32,113 nt of DNA from assembly GCF_000312125.1 (NCBI RefSeq), contig NZ_HE978643.1, forward strand, positions 448,530 through 480,642. The letters are read 5' to 3'. Below the pieces are notes generated by a model. That model saw only the letters and a list, made by a program, of their open reading frames with translations, was not told where the DNA came from and did no database searches. Positions 24,728 through 32,113 of the stretch are shown here, in pieces. Source of the DNA: Timonella senegalensis JC301. Its GTDB lineage: Bacteria > Actinomycetota > Actinomycetes > Actinomycetales > Cellulomonadaceae. Numbering within the stretch: position 1 is the stretch's first letter; the number at the start of each line of letters is the position of its first letter. Position numbers and translations under genes: made by a program.

Positions 24728-26950
24728 ATGGAGGGTCCAGAAATTCAGTTTGCAGAGGCCGTTATTGATAACGGTCGCTTTGGCAAGCGCACCGTTCGTT
24801 TTGAGACCGGTCGCCTTGCTCGCCAGGCAGCAGGTAGCGCAGTTGCTTACCTCGATGGCGAAACCATGCTCCTCTCGGCAACCGCCGTGGGTAAGCAGCC
24901 TAAGGACCAGTTCGACTTCTTCCCACTCACTGTGGACGTTGAAGAGCGCATGTACGCTGCTGGCCGCATCCCAGGTTCGTTCTTCCGCCGTGAGGGACGT
25001 CCATCGACCGAGGCTATCCTCGCGTGCCGTCTGATCGACCGCCCGCTGCGCCCAAGCTTCATCAAGGGCCTGCGTAACGAGGTTCAGGTTGTCGTCACCG
25101 TCATGGCAATCCACCCTGACGACGCATACGACGTTCTGGCTATCAATGCCGCGTCGATGTCGACTCAGCTCTCCGGACTGCCTTACTCCGGTCCAGTTGG
25201 TGGTGTGCGTGTTGCACTCATCGACGACCAGTGGGTTGCATTCCCTAAGTACAGCGACAAGGAGCGCGCCGTCTTCGAGATGGTCGTTGCTGGTCGTGTA
25301 GTTGGCGACGACGTCGCGATCATGATGGTCGAGGCCGAGGCAACCGACAACGCCTGGAACCTCATTAAGAACGAGGGCGCAACTGCCCCAACCGAGGCAG
25401 TAGTTGCCGAGGGTCTTGAGGCATCCAAGCCATTCATCCGCGCACTGTGCGAGGCCCAGGCTGAGCTCGCGAAGACGGCCGCAAAGCCAATCGCTGAGTT
25501 CCCACTGTTCCTCGACTACGAGGACGACGCGTTCGCTGCTGTTGAGACTGCAATCACCGCAGAGCTCGCAGAGGCACTGACCATCGCTGACAAGCAGACC
25601 CGTGAGAACCGCCTCGACGAGGTTAAGGCACTCGCGTTTGAGCGCGTTGGCGAGCAGTTCGCTGAGCGCGACAAGGAAATCTCCGCAGCCGTTCGCTCGC
25701 TCACCAAGAAGCTTGTGCGCCAGCGCGTGCTCGCTGAGGGCATCCGCATCGACGGTCGTGGACTTGCTGACATCCGTACGCTTTCCGCTGAGGTCGAGGT
25801 TGTTCCTCGCGTTCACGGTTCCGCGATCTTCGAGCGTGGCGAGACCCAGATCATGGGTGTCACCACCCTGAACATGCTCAAGATGGAGCAGCAGATCGAC
25901 TCGCTCGGTCCAGAGACCCGCAAGCGCTACATGCACAACTACAACTTCCCTCCATACTCGACCGGTGAAACCGGCCGCGTGGGAAGCCCTAAGCGCCGCG
26001 AAATCGGTCACGGTGCTCTTGCAGAGCGCGCACTGGTTCCCGTGCTCCCAACTCGTGAAGAGTTCCCATACGCGATCCGTCAGGTATCCGAGGCCCTCGG
26101 CTCCAACGGTTCGACCTCCATGGGCTCCGTCTGCGCATCGACCCTTTCGCTCCTCAACGCTGGTGTGCCGCTGCGCGCACCGGTTGCGGGTATCGCAATG
26201 GGCCTCATCTCTGACACTGTTGACGGTGAGACCCGCTACGCGGCTCTGACCGACATCCTCGGTGCAGAGGACGCGTTTGGTGACATGGACTTCAAGGTTG
26301 CCGGAACTTCCGAGTTCGTCACCGCGATCCAACTCGACACCAAGCTTGACGGCATCCCAGCATCCGTTCTCGCCGGTGCATTGAACCAGGCACACGACGC
26401 CCGCCAGACGATCCTTGAGGTCATCTCCGAGGCAATCGACGTACCAGACGACATGTCGCCACACGCGCCACGCGTCATCGCGGTTCAGGTTCCAGTAGAC
26501 AAGATCGGTGAGGTCATTGGCCCTAAGGGCAAGATGATCAACCAGATCCAGGAAGACACTGGCGCTGACATCTCGATCGAGGACGACGGAACCGTATACA
26601 TCGGTGCTGTCGACGGCCCATCTGCTGAAGCAGCACGTGCCGCGATCAACGCGATTGCTAACCCTCACGTTCCTGAGGTTGGCGAGCGCTTCGTTGGAAC
26701 CGTGGTTAAGACCACGACCTTCGGTGCATTCATTTCGCTCACCCCTGGCAAGGATGGCCTTCTGCACATCAGCCAGATCCGCAAGCTCGTTGGCGGAAAG
26801 CGCGTTGAGAACGTCGAAGACGTTGTCTCCGTGGGCCAGAAGATTCAGGTCGAGATCGGTGAGATCGACCCACGCGGCAAGCTGTCGCTCCACGCTGTCG
26901 TCGAAGACGAGGGCGAGAAGGAACAGGCCGGCGAACAGGCTGACGCCTAA
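24728..26950 (+). CDS. pnp: Polyribonucleotide nucleotidyltransferase (PNPase)
   Basis: PNPase degrades RNA 3' to 5' using phosphate and can also polymerise NDPs; 740 residues. The N-terminus [20 protein letters not shown] is typical of Micrococcales. The first RNase PH domain (about 10-140) has [20 protein letters not shown] and [11 protein letters not shown] helical linker follows (about 240-320), then the second RNase PH domain (about 330-560) with [45 protein letters not shown] and the catalytic region [19 protein letters not shown] domain (about 580-640, [20 protein letters not shown]) and an S1 domain (about 650-720, [17 protein letters not shown]) end the protein. The M16 peptidase gene starts two bases after the stop. 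Confidence 0.98.
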   Translation: MEGPEIQFAEAVIDNGRFGKRTVRFETGRLARQAAGSAVAYLDGETMLLSATAVGKQPKDQFDFFPLTVDVEERMYAAGRIPGSFFRREGRPSTEAILACRLIDRPLRPSFIKGLRNEVQVVVTVMAIHPDDAYDVLAINAASMSTQLSGLPYSGPVGGVRVALIDDQWVAFPKYSDKERAVFEMVVAGRVVGDDVAIMMVEAEATDNAWNLIKNEGATAPTEAVVAEGLEASKPFIRALCEAQAELAKTAAKPIAEFPLFLDYEDDAFAAVETAITAELAEALTIADKQTRENRLDEVKALAFERVGEQFAERDKEISAAVRSLTKKLVRQRVLAEGIRIDGRGLADIRTLSAEVEVVPRVHGSAIFERGETQIMGVTTLNMLKMEQQIDSLGPETRKRYMHNYNFPPYSTGETGRVGSPKRREIGHGALAERALVPVLPTREEFPYAIRQVSEALGSNGSTSMGSVCASTLSLLNAGVPLRAPVAGIAMGLISDTVDGETRYAALTDILGAEDAFGDMDFKVAGTSEFVTAIQLDTKLDGIPASVLAGALNQAHDARQTILEVISEAIDVPDDMSPHAPRVIAVQVPVDKIGEVIGPKGKMINQIQEDTGADISIEDDGTVYIGAVDGPSAEAARAAINAIANPHVPEVGERFVGTVVKTTTFGAFISLTPGKDGLLHISQIRKLVGGKRVENVEDVVSVGQKIQVEIGEIDPRGKLSLHAVVEDEGEKEQAGEQADA

Positions 26951-26952
26951 TC

Positions 26953-28278
26953 GTGGTGTGGAAACTCCCACTTCATGAATCCGGTCATCCGGAAAATGAA
27001 CTGACTGCTGAGTCGGACGGTGCGGTTATTCGCCGCACCGTCCTGCCCGGCGGGGTCCGCGTTGTCTCCGAGCAACTTCCTGGTCAGCGCTCTGCGTCAA
27101 TCGGGGCTTGGGTCAACGTGGGTTCCCGCGATGAGCAGTCGGGTCACTTTGGCTCGACCCACTTCCTTGAGCACCTCTTGTTCAAGGGGACTAAACGTCG
27201 CTCTGCAATGGACATTGCGGAGGCCTTCGACGCGGTCGGTGGCGAAGCAAACGCTGTGACCGGTAAAGAGAACACCTGTTACTACGCACGTGTTCTTGAC
27301 ACCGATCTCCCCATGGCCGTTGACGTCATCTCGGACATGATCACGAGTGCCACGATTGACCCCGCCGAGCTCGAAACTGAGCGTGGCGTGATCCTCGAGG
27401 AACTCGCCATGAACGACGACGACCCCGGCGACGTAGTGCATGAGCAGTTCTCCGCAGCAGTACTCAAGGGCCACGACCTTGGTCGCCCCATCGGCGGCAC
27501 CCCCGACACGATCAACGCGGTTCCCCGCGAGGCCGTATGGGAGCACTACCAGGAGCACTACCAGCCGGAGACCCTCGTATTCACGGCAGCTGGAAACATC
27601 GACCACGATGTCCTGTGCGCTGACATCTCCCAGGCCCTCAAGGTCGGAGGATGGGATCTCACCCCAGGTGTCGCGCCACGTGCGCGACGCGACACCACCC
27701 CCATTGTGGGGCTCGGGCAAGAGTCCGTCGAGATGACGATTCACAGGTCGGTCGAGCAGGCCAACGTGATCATCGGGTCAACCGGTATCACGGCAACCGA
27801 CGACCGGAGGTTCCAACTGTCTGTTCTGACGGCCATTCTGGGGGGCGGCATGTCTAGCCGCATGTTCCAGGAGATCCGTGAGCGCCGCGGACTCGCGTAC
27901 TCGACGTACTGCTTTGGCTCGTCGCACGTGGGAACCGGAACCTTTGGTCTTTATGCGGGCTGTACTCCGGCTCGCATTGACGAGGTCACGGAACTCATGG
28001 TCGGCGAACTCGAGAAGATGGCTGATTCCGGCATCACTCCGGCGGAACTCGAGCGGACGATCGGGCAGCTGTCCGGTTCGCTCGTGTTGGGCCTCGAGGA
28101 CTCCGGATCACGTATGAACCGGCTGGGTCGTGCGGAACTCGTGACGGGAGAGCTGTACTCGGTTGACGAGTCGCTCAAGCGCATTCGAGAGGTCACGGCG
28201 CAGGAGGTTCAGGTCTTGGCACAGGAACTGGCATCTCGTCCGCGCTCAATCGTTCGGGTCGGTCCGTTCGGATCCTGA
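26953..28278 (+). CDS. M16 family zinc peptidase (processing-peptidase-like)
   Basis: Insulinase/mitochondrial-processing-peptidase family protein of 441 residues. The inverted zinc motif HFLEH is at 70-74 (in GSTHFLEHLLFKGTKRR), and Glu149/Glu150 in ETERGVILEELAMNDDD, about 76 residues on, supplies the third ligand. The second, inactive-type half (about 220-430) has the conserved GGGMSSRMFQEIRERRGLAY. These single-chain bacterial members act as homodimers in the cytoplasm; the substrate is unknown. The start is GTG 26953, with a second GTG directly after it; no good binding site is visible, so coupling to the pnp stop two bases upstream is likely. pnp-M16-dapB is a frequent actinobacterial order. 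Confidence 0.93.
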   Translation: MVWKLPLHESGHPENELTAESDGAVIRRTVLPGGVRVVSEQLPGQRSASIGAWVNVGSRDEQSGHFGSTHFLEHLLFKGTKRRSAMDIAEAFDAVGGEANAVTGKENTCYYARVLDTDLPMAVDVISDMITSATIDPAELETERGVILEELAMNDDDPGDVVHEQFSAAVLKGHDLGRPIGGTPDTINAVPREAVWEHYQEHYQPETLVFTAAGNIDHDVLCADISQALKVGGWDLTPGVAPRARRDTTPIVGLGQESVEMTIHRSVEQANVIIGSTGITATDDRRFQLSVLTAILGGGMSSRMFQEIRERRGLAYSTYCFGSSHVGTGTFGLYAGCTPARIDEVTELMVGELEKMADSGITPAELERTIGQLSGSLVLGLEDSGSRMNRLGRAELVTGELYSVDESLKRIREVTAQEVQVLAQELASRPRSIVRVGPFGS

Positions 28279-28318
28279 CACCTTGAACACACCCGATGGA
28301 CTGATCGGTGGGTGGTAC

Positions 28319-28346
28319 ACGCAGGAACGCTCAAGCGTTCCTGCGT
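28319..28346 (+). terminator. Perfect 12-bp stem-loop after the M16 gene
   Basis: ACGCAGGAACGC (28319-28330) pairs exactly with 28335-28346 around TCAA. It lies in the 110-base gap before dapB and lacks a U-run. Confidence 0.65.
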
Positions 28347-28376
28347 AGACTGCTTACTGGTCAGTCCATTGTTTTT

Positions 28377-28382
28377 AAGGAG
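28377..28382 (+). promoter_or_regulatory. Ribosome binding site that sets the dapB start
   Basis: AAGGAG lies six bases before GTG 28389 and rules out the longer frame opening at 28308, which would run through the hairpin at 28319-28346. Confidence 0.85.
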
Positions 28383-28388
28383 AGTTTC

Positions 28389-29135
28389 GTGATCAAGGTT
28401 GCAGTACTGGGCGCACAGGGCCGCATGGGCAAGAACGTCTGCCAGGCCATCGAGTCGGCTCCGGACCTCGAACTCGTTGCGAGCCTCGACGCCGGTGAAG
28501 ACTTTGGAATCGTGGCATCGAGCGGCGCTGAGGTTGCCGTGGACTTCACGGTCCCGAGCGTGACCGAGGGCAACGTACACAAGCTCATCGACGCCGGAAT
28601 CCACGCGGTTGTGGGGACCACCGGCTGGACCGACGAGAGCCGAGCGCGCGTCCGCACGCACCTCGCCGAGGATGGCAGGGGAACTGGCGTTCTCATCGCA
28701 CCGAACTTTGGTCTCTCGGCGGTGCTCGCAATGACGTTCGCTGCCAAGGCGGCCAAGTTCTTCGAGTCCGTTGAGGTGATCGAGCTTCACCACCCCGACA
28801 AGGTCGATGCACCCTCGGGAACCGCCCGGCACACAGCTGCGGCTATTGCCAAGGCGCGTTCAGAAGCAGGCGTGCAGGTGAGCCCCGACGCCACGACCGA
28901 GGGCTTCGAGGCGCGTGGAATGGACGTTGATGGTGTCCGAGTCCACGCCGTGCGACTTCGCGGACTCGTGGCGCATGAGGAGATCCTGCTCGGTAACACG
29001 GGCGAGCAGTTGTCCATCCGCCAAGACTCTTTCGACCGTGTGTCGTTCATGCCGGGAGTGTTGCTCGGAGTGCGTGAGATCGTATCTCGTCCAGGCCTCA
29101 CTGTGGGCCTCGAGAACATCATTGACCTGGGCTGA
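28389..29135 (+). CDS. dapB: 4-hydroxy-tetrahydrodipicolinate reductase
   Basis: DapB reduces hydroxytetrahydrodipicolinate with NAD(P)H in the lysine/diaminopimelate pathway, feeding peptidoglycan; 248 residues, the family length. The Rossmann loop is VAVLGAQGRMGKNV (4-17). VDFTVPSV and VVGTTGW line the cofactor site. The catalytic segment IELHHPDKVDAPSGTA (131-146) has His134/His135 and Lys138. The C-terminal GHTGEQL equivalent is GNTGEQLSIRQDSFDR and MPGVLLGVREI. GTG 28389 is supported by AAGGAG. The TPR gene follows after about 20 bases. Confidence 0.97.
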   Translation: MIKVAVLGAQGRMGKNVCQAIESAPDLELVASLDAGEDFGIVASSGAEVAVDFTVPSVTEGNVHKLIDAGIHAVVGTTGWTDESRARVRTHLAEDGRGTGVLIAPNFGLSAVLAMTFAAKAAKFFESVEVIELHHPDKVDAPSGTARHTAAAIAKARSEAGVQVSPDATTEGFEARGMDVDGVRVHAVRLRGLVAHEEILLGNTGEQLSIRQDSFDRVSFMPGVLLGVREIVSRPGLTVGLENIIDLG

Positions 29136-29158
29136 CCGCCCGTAAAGGAGCTATGCCC

Positions 29159-29617
29159 ATGCGTCTTCGCAGCCTCTTGATGCCGCTCGCCGTGACGGCG
29201 CTATCTGCGCTCTTCCTGTGGGTCATTGGCGGGCGCATCATCGCGCTCGTTGGGACGGGGGAGCCTGTCGCAATCGCGATCGGGCTGGCCATCGCCGCGG
29301 TTGTACTCGTAGCAGTATTTGCGATCGTGCGCGAGTGGATCTTTGCCACCCGCATCTCCGCCATGAGCTGCGAGATGCGGGACTCGGGATCACTCATCGA
29401 GGACACGCTTCCACGGTCACCGGGTGGACGCGTCGAGCGGGCCGTGGCAGATGCTCAGTTTGAGCAACTGCGTCAGGTCGTGGAGCAGGATGAGGATAAC
29501 TGGGAGTCCTGGTACAACCTCGCCTTTGCGTATGATGCCTCAGGTGACCGCAAGCGAGCCCGCGCTGCCCTGCGCCGCGCGGAGTCGCTGCGTCGAACTC
29601 AGCGCCCGTCGCGCTAG
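29159..29617 (+). CDS. Small membrane protein with C-terminal TPR-like repeat
   Basis: Protein of 152 residues that I recognise only by architecture. Two hydrophobic segments (about 6-26, PLAVTALSALFLWVIGG, and about 34-56, VAIAIGLAIAAVVLVAVFA) precede a soluble part. At about 105-140 is one TPR-like unit, DEDNWESWYNLAFAYDASGD followed by RKRARAALRRAESL. The end is Arg-rich. Similar small proteins behind dapB occur in actinobacteria, but no function is known to me. ATG 29159 is preferred because AAAGGAG (29144-29150) is eight bases away; ATG 29153 is only two bases from it. It is probably cotranscribed with dapB and converges on the GNAT gene, with no evident terminator in the 77-base gap. 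Confidence 0.75.
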   Translation: MRLRSLLMPLAVTALSALFLWVIGGRIIALVGTGEPVAIAIGLAIAAVVLVAVFAIVREWIFATRISAMSCEMRDSGSLIEDTLPRSPGGRVERAVADAQFEQLRQVVEQDEDNWESWYNLAFAYDASGDRKRARAALRRAESLRRTQRPSR

Positions 29618-29694
29618 CGGACTCAACACCGCACTTTCTGGCAGGACAAATCGCCGCACCCGCTGGCGGGAACGACGCCGCTGCGCTTCATGAC

Positions 29695-30210
29695 CTACAG
29701 GTCAGCGGCCCAGCGTTCTTCGACTACCTCGACGCCCTCGCTGACACCGAGGTGGCGGACCCGTCCGTCGCGCGCAAGGCCAGCCGAGGCATAGAACTCC
29801 TGCTTGCCGGTGGCTGTGGCAGGCACCCACACGCTGAACTGAGTCGAGCCGTCTCTACGCAGGCGATCAACAGCCGCGGTAAGAAGTCGCGAGCCGTGTC
29901 CTTGGCGCCAGTGCTCAGGGGAGACCTCGAGAGCGACGATGGTCGCTGGGGCAACTGCAACAAACCCCACTACCTTGTCGGCCTTTAGCGCGGTCAAGAC
30001 GCCGAGCCCCTGTCCCGCTGGTGCTTGGATGGATTCCTTCCACTGTGCCTCGATCGCGCTCTCATCGAACGACTCGCGAAGCTCCGGCGAGACGACGCCC
30101 GCCAGGTTCGCCTGCCATGCGTCGAGTTGGATCGCCACGAACGCCTGAGCATCGCCCGGGATTGCTGGGCGTACGGACACGTCTGCGTGCTCGCTGAAAA
30201 GCATCATCAT
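29695..30210 (-). CDS. GNAT-family N-acetyltransferase
   Basis: GNAT acetyltransferase of about 171 residues. The domain starts at VSVRPAIPGDAQAFVAIQLD (about 11-30). Motif A is ATIVALEVSPEHWRQGHGSR (about 88-107), where RQGHGS is the acetyl-CoA pyrophosphate loop; a helix LLTAAVDRLRRDG follows. FSVWVPATATGKQEFYASAG (about 124-143) is motif B. The substrate is unknown. Four start codons stand in a row (GTG 30213, ATG 30210, 30207, 30204), with a weak GAAAG just upstream; by spacing ATG 30204 or 30207 may be used. It lies 63 bases behind the dehydrogenase gene on the same strand and may be read with it. Confidence 0.85.
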   Translation of the reverse strand: MMMLFSEHADVSVRPAIPGDAQAFVAIQLDAWQANLAGVVSPELRESFDESAIEAQWKESIQAPAGQGLGVLTALKADKVVGFVAVAPATIVALEVSPEHWRQGHGSRLLTAAVDRLRRDGSTQFSVWVPATATGKQEFYASAGLARDGRVRHLGVSEGVEVVEERWAADL

Positions 30211-30273
30211 CACTTTCGCTGGTGAGTGGGAGCGGCTCCGAAGGGCCGTCCCAAGTCTACCTGCGGGTGCACG

Positions 30274-31734
30274 CTAGAAGGCGACGTAGGTGGTGGCGAG
30301 GTACTCGGCCAAGCCCATGTCGCCGCCCTCCTTGCCCAGCCCGGACGCCTTGAGCCCGCCAAACGGGGCGGTGGCGTCGGAAACCATGCCACGGTTCAGC
30401 CCGATCATCCCAACCTCTAGGCCAGATGTGAGTCTGCGGGAGCGTTCGAGGTCTCGAGTGAATGCGTAAGCCACTAACCCGAACGGCGTCCCGTTCGCAA
30501 TCTTGATCGCCTCGTCCTCCGAATCGAACACGACGATTGGCGCGACGGGTCCAAAAATCTCAGTTCCCACGATAGGGCTGGTATGGGGCACGTTCGCCAG
30601 CACGACTGGGGCGGTAAAGTGCCCGCGCAGGGCAGACGGTACCGAACCCTCAAACGCAAGGTCCGCTCCGTCACTCACCGCGGCGTCAACGAGCTGTTCG
30701 CTGGAAGCACGTGCATCGTCGTTAATGAGTGGACCCACGGTCACGGATTCGTCGAGACCATGACCCACCACGAGGGCCGCGAAGGCCGCCCGCAGGCCCT
30801 CTGTGAACTCCTCGGCAACAGACCGGTGGACCAGGAAGCGGTTGGCAGCCGCGCAGGTCTGGCCGGCGTTACGCATCTTGGCGGCCATTGCGCCGGCCAC
30901 GGCCGCGTCGACGTCCGCGTCCTCGAACACCAGGAACGGCGCGTTTCCCCCGAGCTCCATCGAGGTCCGCAGGACCGAAGGAGCGGCTTGGGCGAGTAGC
31001 GTCCGGCCGACCTCTGTCGAGCCGGTGAAAGAGAGCTTGCGCAGCCGCGAATCGGACAGGATAGGTGCGGAGAGCGCCGATGACGAAGTCCCAGTCAGCA
31101 CGTTAAGAAAGCCAGCGGGCAATCCGAACTGGGAGCCTAGATCTGTAGCAAGCCGAGCAAACGCGAGAGTGGTGAGCGGCGTGAGCTGTGCAGGCTTGAT
31201 CACCACGGGACAACCCGCAGCGATGGCGGGCGCGAACTTGCGTGTGGCCATGGCGAGGGGGAAGTTCCACGGAGTGATGAGGTACGCGGGGCCAACAGGC
31301 TTGGACACCACGATCTGCGTGTGCCCCGAGGGGGCCGGACGAGCCAGTCCGGGCTGGCGCAGGGCCTCGCCCGCGAACCAGCGAATGTAGTCCGCGCCGT
31401 AGGCTACCTCGGCGCGCGACTCCGTGATCGGCTTGCCGCACTCCACGGTGATGAGTTGGGCGAACGCTTCCTGCCGGTCCATGACTGCGCGGTATAGCGC
31501 GTCTAGGAAGTCCGCGCGGGCCCTGGTCGATACCAGGGCAAGGGGAGCGGCCGCCGCAGCGCAGGCCTCCATGGCGGCGATCGCGTCCTCGGCGGTGGCG
31601 TCGGGGATTGTGGCCACGGTCTCGAGCGAACCGGGGTCGACCACGTCGAACGTCCGGTTCAGAGCGGCATCGCGGAACTCTCCGGCAACGAGAATCTGGT
31701 GTGGCAGCATGTCGTAGAACAGGTAGGAGCGCAT
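30274..31734 (-). CDS. gabD: NAD(P)-dependent succinate-semialdehyde dehydrogenase-type aldehyde dehydrogenase
   Basis: Aldehyde dehydrogenase superfamily, 486 residues, closest in motifs to succinate-semialdehyde dehydrogenase (4-aminobutyrate breakdown). The cofactor domain has ITPWNFPLAMATRKFAPAIA (about 153-172, catalytic Asn157), VIKPAQLTPL and LSFTGSTEVG. General base Glu260 lies in MELGGNAPFLVFEDAD, and nucleophile Cys294 in NAGQTCAAANRF. The C-terminal EIFGPVAPIVVF and PFGGLKASGLGKEGG are family standard. Exact substrate cannot be fixed: GQTCAAANR differs slightly from the GQTCVCANR of E. coli GabD. ATG 31734 is preferred; AGGTGG stands unusually close before it, and a -10-like GATACT nine to fourteen bases upstream hints at a leaderless transcript. 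No GABA transaminase is in the window. Confidence 0.88.
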   Translation of the reverse strand: MRSYLFYDMLPHQILVAGEFRDAALNRTFDVVDPGSLETVATIPDATAEDAIAAMEACAAAAAPLALVSTRARADFLDALYRAVMDRQEAFAQLITVECGKPITESRAEVAYGADYIRWFAGEALRQPGLARPAPSGHTQIVVSKPVGPAYLITPWNFPLAMATRKFAPAIAAGCPVVIKPAQLTPLTTLAFARLATDLGSQFGLPAGFLNVLTGTSSSALSAPILSDSRLRKLSFTGSTEVGRTLLAQAAPSVLRTSMELGGNAPFLVFEDADVDAAVAGAMAAKMRNAGQTCAAANRFLVHRSVAEEFTEGLRAAFAALVVGHGLDESVTVGPLINDDARASSEQLVDAAVSDGADLAFEGSVPSALRGHFTAPVVLANVPHTSPIVGTEIFGPVAPIVVFDSEDEAIKIANGTPFGLVAYAFTRDLERSRRLTSGLEVGMIGLNRGMVSDATAPFGGLKASGLGKEGGDMGLAEYLATTYVAF

Positions 31735-32004
31735 GCCACCTAGTATCCACCTGCGGCCCAGTTCGCGCGTGCCCGGAGCGGGACTCACTGGCGTCCGTAG
31801 CCAACCTCACCCGCATGGCCGCTACCACGTCCCGGCCCCGCGCTGGACTAGACTAAACCAGTCGCCCGTACCCGTTAAGCCAGTGTCTCGATGGAGACCG
31901 GAACGCGGGACAACGGCAGGCGTATCACTCCTTCCCGCAGGAGCGAGCGCCCGGGTGGCCCACACACAGTCCCAGAACACACGCACAACCGATTCGAGGC
32001 ACAC
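31735..32004. other. Divergent spacer between gabD-like gene and thyA
   Basis: These 270 bases hold the promoters of both genes. For the leftward gene GATACT (31747-31742) is a possible -10. For thyA, TAGACT (31849-31854) resembles a -10 without a clear -35, and a small GTCTC/GAGAC stem lies at 31885-31898. No gene is apparent. Confidence 0.4.
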
Positions 32005-32113
32005 GTGAATACCGAGTATGAGGACCTCCTCGCGCACGTCATGACGCAGGGCACCCCCAAGGCTGACCGCACGGGGACGGGAACTCGCTCCATCTTTGGC
32101 CACCAGATGCGCT
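32005..32113 (+). CDS. thyA: Thymidylate synthase (3' end cut by window)
   Basis: Only the first 36 codons are present. They read [20 protein letters not shown], then [15 protein letters not shown], the highly conserved ThyA start, in which the Arg of DRTGTGT binds the dUMP phosphate. ThyA methylates dUMP to dTMP with methylenetetrahydrofolate. The start is GTG 32005, with CGAGG five bases upstream. The reading frame stays open to the window end. dfrA often follows thyA in actinobacteria but would lie outside. Confidence 0.92.
   Translation, partial: MNTEYEDLLAHVMTQGTPKADRTGTGTRSIFGHQMR

Noticed and set aside
24644..26971. A 775-codon minus-strand open frame opposite pnp
   Set aside because: It mirrors pnp over its whole length and shows no protein family; it results from codon bias.

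Overview
This window is a conserved housekeeping stretch of a high-GC actinobacterial chromosome. Gene content and order (xerC, a WhiG/FliA-type sigma factor, an M23 peptidase, rpsB-tsf-pyrH-frr-cdsA, then dxr-rseP-ispG, proS, rimP-nusA-ylxR-infB-rbfA-truB-ribF, rpsO-pnp, an M16 peptidase, dapB, thyA) match the core order known from Streptomyces and many Micrococcales. The PNPase N-terminus starting MEGPEIQF, the 339-residue NusA without C-terminal repeats, the DivIVA-repeat protein and the DUF4081 and DUF4439 genes point to Actinobacteria, most likely Micrococcales. The sigma-28-family factor suggests a motile or formerly motile lineage. Genus cannot be fixed from this sequence alone.

Layout. 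1-825: 3' part of xerC, cut by the window edge. 933-1808: sigma factor. 1823-2479 (minus): secreted M23-like protein. 2480-2904: gene-free promoter/leader region. 2905-7149: rpsB, tsf, pyrH, frr, cdsA (translation factors, UMP kinase, CDP-DAG synthase). 7228-8951: DivIVA-repeat protein, then dxr by translational overlap. 9245-12755: rseP, ispG and a DUF4081/GNAT acetyltransferase. 12837-14615: proS. 14787-15890 (minus): DUF4439 lipoprotein. 16063-21278: rimP-nusA-ylxR-infB. 21504-24010: rbfA-truB-ribF. 24238-24507: rpsO. 24728-29617: pnp, M16 peptidase, dapB and a small TPR membrane protein. 29695-31734 (minus): a GNAT acetyltransferase and a succinate-semialdehyde-type dehydrogenase. 32005 onward: start of thyA, cut by the window end.

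The genes serve three main tasks. Translation and RNA metabolism: S2, EF-Ts, RRF, ProRS, RimP, NusA, YlxR, IF2, RbfA, TruB, S15, PNPase. Envelope and isoprenoid precursors: CdsA, Dxr, IspG, DapB, RseP, M23. Cofactors and nucleotides: PyrH, RibF, ThyA. Many transcription units are separated by long perfect stem-loops, most without a clear U-tract. The most highly expressed genes use CCA/CCT for proline and avoid CCG/CCC.

I found no mobile element, CRISPR array, tRNA, rRNA or defence system, and no convincing undescribed multi-gene system. The items worth a second look are regulatory or small-scale: structured leaders before rpsB, rseP, infB and pnp; possible leaderless starts; a DivIVA protein with four motif copies; an M23 protein lacking the usual catalytic His; and the proline codon bias.
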